DNA of 22,905 nt from a virus. The stretch lies in the IMG/VR virus record IMGVR_UViG_3300044546_000103, positions 1-22,905 of that record; one strand, written 5' to 3'. The notes below the pieces were generated by a model, which saw nothing but the letters and a program-made list of their open reading frames with translations, had not been told where the DNA came from and did no database searches. A program made the position numbers and the translations under genes. Below, piece after piece: positions 13,446 to 21,281 of the stretch (position 1 is its first letter; the number at the start of each line of letters is the position of its first letter).

Positions 13446-15275
13446 TTATTGAGTTACGGATACTTTTTTCAATGATGCCACACGACCTTGTGTGCGTGAA
13501 ATGTCGCCTTCGGTAACGTATACACGTTGATCAAATCCGTTTACTTGTGGCAATGTGGATGATACTTTCGGAGCTGCCATTTGTGCCATACCTCCTCCGC
13601 TTGATTGCATTCCCGATGGTGCTGATGGTTGACCACCTTTGAGGATGTCTCTCGCTTTCTTTGCGTTCGTCAAAATCATTGCAGCCAAACCGATGTACTT
13701 TGCAGCACCGGCAAGACCACCAGTCGCCACGTTGTCGGGAGATGGTTTTTGAGTCACATTCAACGCTCCTGAGATTGCCATTGCCGTATCTGCTGCGATA
13801 ACCGACAAAGCAATTGCCTTGCCTGTTTTGGTTTGCTCTCCAGCCAATGCAGCGATGGAATTTGCCAAATCAATTGACGCTTTGTACAGGCTTTGTTTTG
13901 CTTGTTGAACGGCTTGTTCCGATTTGATTCTATCTTCAGCACTCTTGGCAGCAATTGCGGTGACAATCTCGGCTTCTTTCTTTTTGTTCTCAATCAGTTC
14001 ATCACTTGCCTTCTTCTCGGCTTCGGCTTGTTGTGCATCAAAATTCAATTTTGCCGTTGCAATGTCGCTTTGATATTTGGCTTTGATTAACTTGATGGCT
14101 TCTTCGTTCCCTTCAGCTTCTTTGAGTTGTTGCCAATATGCATCACGCAACGCCAATCTTTGATTTTCATATTCAATCTTTACTCGCTCTTTTTCAGTTT
14201 TGGCTTGTGCCAATCTTCTCTCCCTTTCGGATTCAACAAAGCCTTGTTGTGCGTCAGCAATTTGCTGATTTTTTAACTTCTCGGCTGCCGCTGCTTCTTC
14301 CTCTTCCTTCTTTTTCTCGGCTTTCTTCTTATCTCTTTCTGCTTGTCTGTCTTTCGCTGCCTGTGCGTTGGCATCGTTTTGTGCTTTGGTTTGGTCTTTT
14401 TGGTAGTTCTGCTCCTCAATCTCCAACACCTTCAATGCGTTCTTGGTATCGTCAATTATCTTGCCCCAATTCTTCTCATTGTTTTTGCCATAACTTGCAC
14501 GAGCAAGTGCCAAATCATTCTCCAACTTCTCACGCTCCTTGTTGAAAACTCCGACTTGGTCACCTCTCGCCTTGAGCAATGCAATCTCTCGGTCAAGTTG
14601 GTCATTCGCTCTCTCGGTTGTCTTGTTCAATTTAGCCAATGCCCTATCTTGTGCGGATGTTATTCCAACCCAATCCGTGAACTGCTGAACCAAACCACCG
14701 ACAAACTTGACCATTGAACCAAGACCAGGGATCAACGACATCACGGCTTTTTTGAGTGTGTCAAAGTTGGCAATGATTAACGTCAAAGCGATACCGATTG
14801 CACCGAAGGCAAGGTTTGACATATTGCCCAACGCCTTGAACGCACTCATCACACCACCTTTGATATTCTTGGCAATCGCCCCAAATTGTTGTTGAACTTT
14901 TCCAAGTCCCTCAAGACCTTCAGCCAATGCCATCGCTCCTTGAAGTTTGACCATTGTCTTTTCAAGTTCTTCCGATTGGTTGCCGAACAATGCCATTGCC
15001 CCTTGTGCTGCTTGGAATCCACGAGCAACTCCCGAAACAACCGTGTTCAATTGTGCAAACTTATCGGGGTTCACCGCCTTTACTCGGTCATTGAAGTCCT
15101 CCATTCGGTCACGAGCTTGAGCAAGTGCCTTCTCTGCCTTGATGGCTTCAGGTGAAAACTCCCCAAACTGCATCACCGCTTGTTGAGCGGCAACGGTTAA
15201 CTCCCTAATCTCTGCCTTCATTGACTTGAAGTCAGGCTTGTTGACGGTTAAGTCAATACTTGCATTTAATGCCAT
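13446..15275 (-). CDS. Tail tape measure protein (609 aa)
   Basis: Sets tail length and is ejected with DNA. The N-terminus (1-120) is helical. A hydrophobic segment with 'LAFGAIGIALTLIIANF' and 'VMSLIPGLGSMVKFVGGLVQQ' lies at about 155-205. A long charged coiled coil (about 215-430, with a Lys/Glu/Ala-rich run near 310-335) follows, then a second hydrophobic stretch (about 470-545) and a conserved-looking tail, VYVTEGDISRTQGRVASLKK. By the usual 0.15 nm per residue, 609 residues would give a tail of about 90 nm. It is 2 bases from the end of the tail-tip gene and comes after, not before, the Dit/tail-tip genes, which is unusual. Confidence 0.85.
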   Translation of the reverse strand: MALNASIDLTVNKPDFKSMKAEIRELTVAAQQAVMQFGEFSPEAIKAEKALAQARDRMEDFNDRVKAVNPDKFAQLNTVVSGVARGFQAAQGAMALFGNQSEELEKTMVKLQGAMALAEGLEGLGKVQQQFGAIAKNIKGGVMSAFKALGNMSNLAFGAIGIALTLIIANFDTLKKAVMSLIPGLGSMVKFVGGLVQQFTDWVGITSAQDRALAKLNKTTERANDQLDREIALLKARGDQVGVFNKEREKLENDLALARASYGKNNEKNWGKIIDDTKNALKVLEIEEQNYQKDQTKAQNDANAQAAKDRQAERDKKKAEKKKEEEEAAAAEKLKNQQIADAQQGFVESERERRLAQAKTEKERVKIEYENQRLALRDAYWQQLKEAEGNEEAIKLIKAKYQSDIATAKLNFDAQQAEAEKKASDELIENKKKEAEIVTAIAAKSAEDRIKSEQAVQQAKQSLYKASIDLANSIAALAGEQTKTGKAIALSVIAADTAMAISGALNVTQKPSPDNVATGGLAGAAKYIGLAAMILTNAKKARDILKGGQPSAPSGMQSSGGGMAQMAAPKVSSTLPQVNGFDQRVYVTEGDISRTQGRVASLKKVSVTQ

Positions 15276-15276
15276 C

Positions 15277-18012
15277 TTATTTTTCTCCCATTAAAAAGTA
15301 ATCAATACCATCAGTCACAATCTCGTGTGCTGCCCAATTCGTTGAAACACTATGTGTGTCCCCTCCGTCAATCTTTGCCGTGCCTGTTGTCTCAATCGTC
15401 ACGGAATGTGCTGCGGTGATTTTCTTGACTGCAAAATACTTCCCACTCAATCCAGCTGGATCGGGCAAGGTCAACACCATCCCTCCCGTTGCTGGATTCA
15501 ACAGAAATAAGTAATCGTCCTTTGTTGCCGTGTAACTTGTCGTTAGCGTTTTGACATCTCCACCACTCAAAAAGTTTGGATACATCTCGTAATTGCCGAC
15601 ATACATTGTGTTCGATTTGGTGACCTCAAAGTCATCACAAACAATCGCCACACTTCCATCCACTCCGATTGGAAATGCGACATTGGTCACTCCAAGTCCT
15701 GAATTGTTGACGTTGACTGAATCGTTCACAACACCAGTACCAACAAAAACACCCATTCCACTATCTTGACTTGTGCCAACGCTTACTCCTTTGATACCCG
15801 GCTTAATTGGGAAGTTACCCGCTGGATAAATATCCCCGTTGATTTCTTCGCTTTGTCCTCCTCCCGTTCCACTTCCAATTGTTTTGTTGGTGATGGTTGC
15901 TGGAGGTATGAACTGAGCCAATAGAAATTCACATTGGTACACCCCATCTTGCATTGGGTTGTAATCGTTTACTTTATTCAACCGCCAATACTGACCTTCA
16001 AAGAAATACAGATTTTTGAATTGTAGGTTGAACCAATCACTTGGAGTTATACGAAAATATGCTCGTACAATCTTAGAGTTTTTGTTGGTGATTTCCGTGA
16101 TAAACCGATAGTAAAAGTTTGTGACAAGGTTTGAATTGCCGTATTTGTAACCAGCACCCACACCCAATTCTCTCGGCATCCCGAAAAGGATATCAAAGGT
16201 TGGATTTGAAATTGAATCATAATGCAATGTCAACGGCAATGATGCACGATTGGAGTAAAACGGGAGCATATAGGAAATTGGGTACAACCTCCAACTCACT
16301 CCAGTTTGCAAACCACCATAATATAATATCCTCAAGTCACCATCCTTCTCCGAGTCCACATATGATAGAACGAAGTTCTTTTGTGCGTTCGGATAATTCT
16401 TGATTTGAGTTGGTGAAAATACGATGTCAATTTTCTTCTCCGTTTTTACAAAGTCATTGTCAACCTGATACGTGCGTGATCCATAGGTTGTTTGATACAT
16501 CTCTTGATACTCTTGGTTGCTGATATCTCCACCTTGTTTGTAGCTGAACATATACGGATTTGCATCCAGTTCACCCATAGGAACAATCTCAACGGGTTGT
16601 GAGTAATCAAGTTTGTATGTCCAATCCACATTCACCCCATTGTAAAAATCATCTCTTGGAACAAGACGAAGTTTCTTTGGCTGGTCTTTGTCGGGTTCAA
16701 TGTATAAGTTGAACATCTTGACAAAGGACATCAGCATATCACTTTGTTTGACTTCGGAGTTCAGGAACTGGGTGAAATCAACCGTTTCTCCATAACCGAA
16801 AGTAAATGCCGTGCAATCATTCTCAACAAAGGAGTTTGTCAATACGTCAAGAGTGAAGTTGCTATTGACAAGCGTTGTGTTATTCAACGAATCATATACT
16901 TGAGTCAGTTTGAACGTCACACTATCGCCAATGTTCGCTCGTGAATACACCAAATGTACATCGTTTACAATCGGGAACACGCCAAATGTTTGTTGGAATG
17001 TGGCAGTTTTGACAAGTACGTTGTTGACATACATCCCAATTGCAATCGTGAAATTATCAGGTGGATACAAAGGTGAATAAGTACCTATGTTACACACCAT
17101 ATTAAGAGTCAAATCAAACACATACTCACCAGCAACAGGAACAACATAAGCACCCGTGCCGTTGTTGTAGTTATTGCCGTTGTCATAGTTGCCCGATGTG
17201 GAATCGTTGTTGAAGATTAAGGTCGTTCCAAGAGACAATGATTGTGTTGTTGTCCTTGTTGCTTTGAATCTTCTTTGTTCAATAACCGCAGAACTAACCG
17301 TCAACCCATTCGGTGGTGTTACAACCAACCTTTTGAATCTGTCGTTATTGAAGTATGAATCAGCGGTGTACGAATACCCGGCATCGGTGAAGATTTTGTC
17401 AACGATGGTTTTTGCATAAAGGCAAGGAGTCATTGACGATACTTCAAACTGCGTGATGTTCTGCGTTTTTGAATATCCTTTGTCAATTAGGGCGTACATA
17501 TAACCGCTCCCATAGGCGAACGCTTGTGAGCTTCCGTTCTTTGTGATGGACGTATCCCACGAATCAATAACCGCACCACTTGACAAGGTGTGATTGTACT
17601 CCGAGAAGTCAAGCACGTTCAATTTACGCTCGGCAATGGTGGTGAATAAGTCCGCAGTTTGCCCGTGTAAGGAGCATTGATATTCGATTTGAGTAGATCC
17701 AAGAACATTGATTTGAATCAAGCGAATAAACCCTCTCAACTGCTCTATCTCGTCCAATAAAACCACGACATCGGCTTTCTTGTTGGGGTTGAAATCGGGA
17801 GCAAATTGGGTTGATGTGCGAATCGTGTGTTCAACCTCAAAGATGTGAGAGAATAGCTTGTTGTTTTGTGCAGTCCCTGGTATTGTGATTGTCTTTGTCC
17901 ACTCGCTGGAGCGTGATTGTGGTTCACGAATGTCAGCAATTGCCTTGTTTATTGAGATATCAAAATCCGCAGACAAATCAACGGGCGTATTATTCACTAA
18001 GAGCCTTATCAT
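15277..18012 (-). CDS. Tail-tip (hub/Tal-like) protein with appended beta domains (911 aa)
   Basis: The largest gene here. Residues 1-240 and about 400-700 look like a tail hub (MIRLLVNNTPVDLSADFDIS; 'DMLMSFVKMFNLYIEPDKDQ' at 425-444; 'FKNLYFFEGQYWRLNKVNDY' at 665-684). An insert at about 260-395 is a beta-sandwich-like domain ('VPVAGEYVFDLTLNMV'). A Gly-rich linker (712-720, GSGTGGGQS) leads to a repetitive beta region and a C-terminal tip (820-911) ending GIDYFLMGEK. The tip resembles the end of the fibre protein. The ATG overlaps the Dit-like stop as ATGA. It probably plugs the tail and contacts the cell surface. Confidence 0.75.
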   Translation of the reverse strand: MIRLLVNNTPVDLSADFDISINKAIADIREPQSRSSEWTKTITIPGTAQNNKLFSHIFEVEHTIRTSTQFAPDFNPNKKADVVVLLDEIEQLRGFIRLIQINVLGSTQIEYQCSLHGQTADLFTTIAERKLNVLDFSEYNHTLSSGAVIDSWDTSITKNGSSQAFAYGSGYMYALIDKGYSKTQNITQFEVSSMTPCLYAKTIVDKIFTDAGYSYTADSYFNNDRFKRLVVTPPNGLTVSSAVIEQRRFKATRTTTQSLSLGTTLIFNNDSTSGNYDNGNNYNNGTGAYVVPVAGEYVFDLTLNMVCNIGTYSPLYPPDNFTIAIGMYVNNVLVKTATFQQTFGVFPIVNDVHLVYSRANIGDSVTFKLTQVYDSLNNTTLVNSNFTLDVLTNSFVENDCTAFTFGYGETVDFTQFLNSEVKQSDMLMSFVKMFNLYIEPDKDQPKKLRLVPRDDFYNGVNVDWTYKLDYSQPVEIVPMGELDANPYMFSYKQGGDISNQEYQEMYQTTYGSRTYQVDNDFVKTEKKIDIVFSPTQIKNYPNAQKNFVLSYVDSEKDGDLRILYYGGLQTGVSWRLYPISYMLPFYSNRASLPLTLHYDSISNPTFDILFGMPRELGVGAGYKYGNSNLVTNFYYRFITEITNKNSKIVRAYFRITPSDWFNLQFKNLYFFEGQYWRLNKVNDYNPMQDGVYQCEFLLAQFIPPATITNKTIGSGTGGGQSEEINGDIYPAGNFPIKPGIKGVSVGTSQDSGMGVFVGTGVVNDSVNVNNSGLGVTNVAFPIGVDGSVAIVCDDFEVTKSNTMYVGNYEMYPNFLSGGDVKTLTTSYTATKDDYLFLLNPATGGMVLTLPDPAGLSGKYFAVKKITAAHSVTIETTGTAKIDGGDTHSVSTNWAAHEIVTDGIDYFLMGEK

Positions 18013-19142
18013 ATGCGTTGTGATTTGTCAGCAAATGAAAGCGTGATGTCAAGTTCAAGGTTGAACATTCTATCTTGTACGGTCTTTTTCTGCTCATATG
18101 CCACATTGTCTATGTTGACTGCGTACAAAGTGCCATCATACATATAAACGATGGGTGATTCAATCAGGTCTTTCAACCAAATTGATTCCACATCATTGAT
18201 CCAGTTACTAAACAACTTAATTTTTTGGCTTGTTTCGGTGTGATAATTGGTGCGAGTCCTTGCCGATGTTTGGTATCCGTACGATGCACCCAATGTGTAG
18301 GGGTTTTGTTGGAATTGTTTTCGCACTACTTCAAAGTTATCTCTGCGAACCATATTAAAACGGAAGGACTCAAACCCACCAAGACGATTCATAAAGAAAA
18401 TATCAGTTGTTTCGTACTTGCTACACTCGTCCTTGATGTTGAATCGGTATGTCTCGGACTTGGATGTACCTCCAGCCTTCAACACAACGTCAAAGAATGT
18501 CGCTCCACCGGGTATTGTTAACTGACTTCCAACGGGTATTCTCACCACCTTAGACGAAGGCAAAGTAAATGTCTGCGTAGATGTGTCGGAATAAGTAATT
18601 AGAACGCTTGTGGCATCTCCTTTCAAAGCATAGAGCCAATCCTTTTGAGTGCGGTGTATTGTCCGTGTGCGGACGTTGGTCAAGAACTTTGCGGATGTGG
18701 ATGTGGCGAGATAATTAGCTTGAGAGTAGGTGACCAAATCAAATGGATTCAAGGCAGCGTTCCACACCGTGCCGGTTGCAGATGTCAAATCAAGATATTC
18801 CGTGATTGTTCCAGTTGGTGAGTTGCTATACTCATACCCGAACTCTACCTCGTAATCGCTGAATGAGTTCACGCATCCGCTTGGTGATGTATCGGTGAAT
18901 TCCCAATTATTGGTAACGTAACTTTCAAGAATTCTGCCAATGTTGAACACGCCCTTGTTTGTACTGCCAAAGTAAATCGGTGCTTTCAATTTTGCCACGG
19001 TTGTCGCTGCGACCTTGACATCGGCAATGAACTTGAAATTGTCTTTTGTGTAGATACCACCGCTTGATTCCGTTATGACAAAGTTTGTGTCATTGAATGC
19101 TGGTGCGTAGTTGTTGGGTTGTTGGGTGATTGATAGAGCCAC
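18009..19142 (-). CDS. Distal tail (Dit-like) protein (377 aa)
   Basis: A beta-rich structural protein starting MALSITQQPNNYAPAFNDTN. The middle has 'SYVTNNWEFTDTSPSGCVN', a Thr/Ser-rich sandwich ('VLITYSDTSTQTFTLPSSKV') and 'TTDIFFMNRLGGFESFRFN' (about 246-264), the last being a hallmark I associate with Bacteroidetes-phage distal tail proteins. It precedes the tail-tip gene with an ATGA overlap, the common Dit-Tal order. No catalytic motif is seen. The leader region upstream holds the opposite-strand tRNA-like gene, so its transcription must read through antisense to that gene. Confidence 0.65.
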   Translation of the reverse strand: MALSITQQPNNYAPAFNDTNFVITESSGGIYTKDNFKFIADVKVAATTVAKLKAPIYFGSTNKGVFNIGRILESYVTNNWEFTDTSPSGCVNSFSDYEVEFGYEYSNSPTGTITEYLDLTSATGTVWNAALNPFDLVTYSQANYLATSTSAKFLTNVRTRTIHRTQKDWLYALKGDATSVLITYSDTSTQTFTLPSSKVVRIPVGSQLTIPGGATFFDVVLKAGGTSKSETYRFNIKDECSKYETTDIFFMNRLGGFESFRFNMVRRDNFEVVRKQFQQNPYTLGASYGYQTSARTRTNYHTETSQKIKLFSNWINDVESIWLKDLIESPIVYMYDGTLYAVNIDNVAYEQKKTVQDRMFNLELDITLSFADKSQRI

Positions 19143-19218
19143 GATAGAAAATAGCGGTTAGGGTTATGCGTTCCAATTGATGATAATTATTGAAATTTAA
19201 TTTGTTACTTTGTACAAT

Positions 19219-19334
19219 AGTTAGGTGGCGAAATTGGGTAGACGCATAGGGAATAGTCATTCTTTGTAGAAATACAAAGTCAGCACTAACCAGACAAAGT
19301 TGATGTCATATAGGTTCGAGTCCTATCCTAACTA
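19219..19334 (+). tRNA. tRNA-like gene with oversized middle region (116 nt)
   Basis: The only plus-strand gene. A perfect 7-bp acceptor stem pairs AGTTAGG (19219-19225) with CCTAACT (19327-19333), discriminator A 19334. The D-arm is GCG/CGC (19228-30/19243-45) with a GG-containing loop. The T-arm is ATAGG/CCTAT around the canonical TTCGAGT (19315-19321). The D-arm resembles Leu tRNAs. The middle, 19246-19309, is 64 nt, about 30 more than a class II tRNA needs, and holds a 7-bp hairpin with a GAAA tetraloop (19262-19279) and a possible second stem (TCAGC 19280-84/GTTGA 19299-303). A weak 5-bp anticodon stem with a 7-base loop can be drawn at 19248-19264 (triplet AGT), but I do not trust the identity. 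TTACTTTG (19205-19212) is a near-match -7 box placed to start transcription near the 5' end. CCA is not encoded. Confidence 0.65.
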
Positions 19335-20092
19335 CAACATCTCGTGCAGACAAGCCACAACGTATGCGTTGAATCCTTTGGCGGCTGCCTGTTCAATTCT
19401 TTTGTCTCGCTCCTTCACCTTTGCCTTGAAAAAAGCAATCGTGTTGAGAAACTCTATGAGTGGCATTGTGAGGATGGCATCCCACTTTGTGCGGTCACCT
19501 TTGACAATTCTGTCAACCAACTCAAGCCATATTATCGGACTTCCGTTATTTCCTTCTTCAACTGCTCCATCTCCTTGATCAAATAGGATTGGATAGTTTT
19601 CAATAACTCTGGATAAACTGCCGAAAAAAAAAGCGAGTAGCTATATGGCAACGGCACTTCCATTGATAGAAACAAATCGCACTTGTCTTGATAGTGTGCT
19701 TGTGCATCTTTGATGGTTTTTGACTTGCCAAAGAAATCCACCTCATAGGCGAGTAACGCCATTATTTTGTTGAGCGATTCTATCGTATCTCCGTTGAACA
19801 CTTGTTGAAGTTCTATGAAGTGGTGGCCACAAATCTCATTGGGTGTTTTTGCCAATCGGAAATATCTGCCCTTGTGTTTGAACATAAATTGAACAGGTCG
19901 GTTGGGCAGTTCATTCAAGAACTCCAACTTCTTGAACTCTTTTGTCAGCTCGTCAATGGGCATTGATTCGACCTTGTCCATTGTCCAGTTGTTAACGATG
20001 GCAAGGATGTTCATTGTCCTTTCAATGTGGGACATATCACGACAAGAGTGAATCTCTTGCAGTTGGTGGATGGTTATGTTGTTCCAATTCAT
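19332..20092 (-). CDS. Tail assembly chaperone, -1 frameshift fusion form (253 aa)
   Basis: Predicted long product, analogous to lambda gpGT. Translation starts at ATG 20092, slips back one base on a run of nine T (19632-19624) and continues in the -1 frame, which is open from the slip site to a TAG at 19334-19332 and has no ATG of its own until deep inside. The extension reads FGSLSRVIENYPILFDQ..., then WLELVDRIVKGDRTKWDAIL, ending VVACLHEML. A hydrophilic helical extension with 'W-x2-LV-x3-KGDRTKWD' fits the T-type domain that recruits tail tube subunits. 761 bases plus one re-read base equal 254 codons exactly. The alternative is a homopolymer length error or a real frameshift mutation. 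Confidence 0.7.
19532..20092 (-). CDS. Tail assembly chaperone, unshifted form (186 aa)
   Basis: The zero-frame product (gpG-like), expected to be the abundant form that coats the tape measure protein during tail assembly. ATG 20092 (MNWNNITIHQLQEIHSCRD) follows the terminase stop by one base; the open frame continues upstream only within terminase. It is mostly helical, with 'MDKVESMPIDELTKEFKKLE' and 'RYFRLAKTPNEICGHHFIEL' as landmarks, and ends at TAA 19532-19534 after KKEITEVR. The function is inferred mainly from the frameshift architecture and tail context; unusually, Dit and tail-tip genes separate it from the tape measure gene. Confidence 0.8.
   Translation of the reverse strand: MNWNNITIHQLQEIHSCRDMSHIERTMNILAIVNNWTMDKVESMPIDELTKEFKKLEFLNELPNRPVQFMFKHKGRYFRLAKTPNEICGHHFIELQQVFNGDTIESLNKIMALLAYEVDFFGKSKTIKDAQAHYQDKCDLFLSMEVPLPYSYSLFFSAVYPELLKTIQSYLIKEMEQLKKEITEVR
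19624..19633 (-). promoter_or_regulatory. Slippery site for -1 ribosomal frameshift
   Basis: On the minus strand the zero frame reads CTT TTT TTT TCG across nine consecutive T. This provides T-TTT-TTT heptamers (X-XXY-YYZ) on which both tRNAs re-pair perfectly after moving back one base. The -1 frame is then free of stops for about 97 codons. Confidence 0.7.
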
Positions 20093-20093
20093 A

Positions 20094-21281
20094 TTATGCA
20101 AAGTAAAATGTTCCTGGTCTGTTGTGTTTTTTGCAATCAAGAGCCAACGCCAATGCCATAACGCAGTCATCGTGAAGTCCTTGTGGTGCGGTGTATCTCA
20201 CGCCCGTTCTTGTGTACTCAAATTCAAAGTTTTCCATCTCCGAGCCTATCGGTTCTTCAGGGAAAAACACCTCCTTGTTTTGGACTGATATGACCAAACC
20301 CTCAATGAGTTGTTGTTTGCTCTGTGATGTGAATTTAAATCCCTTAATTCTTGGATGACTGCGTTGTAATTGCTCAACAATAGGATCTCCAACACCGGTA
20401 CTATCAACGAATGCTGGAGTCACTCCAATCAATGAGGTGATTTTTGCCAATGTTTGTGACCAATCGGCTTGGAATCTGTCCACATATGCCACACAATTCA
20501 TCGCATCCAAACCGATAATGACGGTATAATCCGAGTACTTCGCCAAATCCACGCCCCAACTTACCACACTTTTGTTTGTAACTGGGTGATAACAACTGCG
20601 AATGGCATCAATACCGAATGGATTTGTCTTATCGTCCGCTGGTTCTGCCAAATACAATTCATCAAAAACGTGTTTTGGTAAATCTCGTTTCGCTTGTTCA
20701 ACCTCCTCAAGTTTGAGAATGCCTTCTTTGACTGCATCGTAAGCGGTTATCTTAAAATATCTGTAATCACTCTCACCACTCCTCGCCCTTTCGCCCAACT
20801 TGTAGAACCAGTTCTTTTTGCCTTTGACGTTTCCAATCAACTTGCACTTGCCTTGTGTAGCGGTCAAGGTTGAACGCATTGCATACCACGACTCTTCACG
20901 CATCCTTGACGCTTCGTCAATCACGGCAGCATACACGTCATCCCCATACAAGTTGTCAGGCTTCTCCCCTGACTTGAATTCTATCCTCGCTCCAGTTGGT
21001 AAGGTGAGCAACAACTTGGTTTCGTTGGATTGGAAGAAGTTTTTGTCCGTCACTTGTGACTTCATCCTTCGGAAGGCAATCTCCGCTTGTTGGTATACAG
21101 GAGCAACCCACCACACCGATTGGTTGTCTTGACATTTCAAGGCTTGTTCAAAAAGCCAAATGATGTGAGATGCGGTCTTTCCCGTTTTTGTACTCGCTGC
21201 GGTTATTGTGAACCTCTCCTCACAATCAAGGATGGCTTGTTGGTAACTGGTAACAAATGGACGATTGTAGGTTATTTGCAT
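20094..21281 (-). CDS. terL: Terminase large subunit (395 aa)
   Basis: The ATP-driven DNA-packaging motor and nuclease. Walker A is STKTGKT (30-36) and Walker B is VIDEA (120-124), followed by the coupling region 'KLIGNVKGKKNWFYKLGE'. The RNase-H-like nuclease domain has GVDLAKYSDYT (243-253, Asp245), VDSTGVGDP (292-300, Asp293) and HDDCVMALALA (370-380), the three acidic clusters expected. The length is slightly short but complete. It overlaps the end of the glycosyltransferase gene by 10 bases. No small terminase is visible; it may lie beyond the right edge or be absent. The portal is about 14 kb downstream instead of adjacent. Confidence 0.95.
   Translation of the reverse strand: MQITYNRPFVTSYQQAILDCEERFTITAASTKTGKTASHIIWLFEQALKCQDNQSVWWVAPVYQQAEIAFRRMKSQVTDKNFFQSNETKLLLTLPTGARIEFKSGEKPDNLYGDDVYAAVIDEASRMREESWYAMRSTLTATQGKCKLIGNVKGKKNWFYKLGERARSGESDYRYFKITAYDAVKEGILKLEEVEQAKRDLPKHVFDELYLAEPADDKTNPFGIDAIRSCYHPVTNKSVVSWGVDLAKYSDYTVIIGLDAMNCVAYVDRFQADWSQTLAKITSLIGVTPAFVDSTGVGDPIVEQLQRSHPRIKGFKFTSQSKQQLIEGLVISVQNKEVFFPEEPIGSEMENFEFEYTRTGVRYTAPQGLHDDCVMALALALDCKKHNRPGTFYFA

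Noticed and set aside
14138-14717. Plus-strand open frames of 124-135 codons
   Set aside because: They are antisense to the tape measure coiled coil; the Leu/Ser/Phe/Cys-rich translation is the expected mirror of Lys/Glu/Gln/Ala codons.
19219-19334. tmRNA, or a tRNA attachment site for an integrated prophage
   Set aside because: A full D-stem and no tag-peptide frame argue against tmRNA. There is no integrase gene, no second copy of the tRNA end and no host sequence in the window, so an att site is unsupported.
19332-19520. Separate 62-aa gene starting at TTG 19520
   Set aside because: The same frame is open upstream all the way to the nine-T run without an ATG, so a frameshift extension of the chaperone explains it better than an independent gene.
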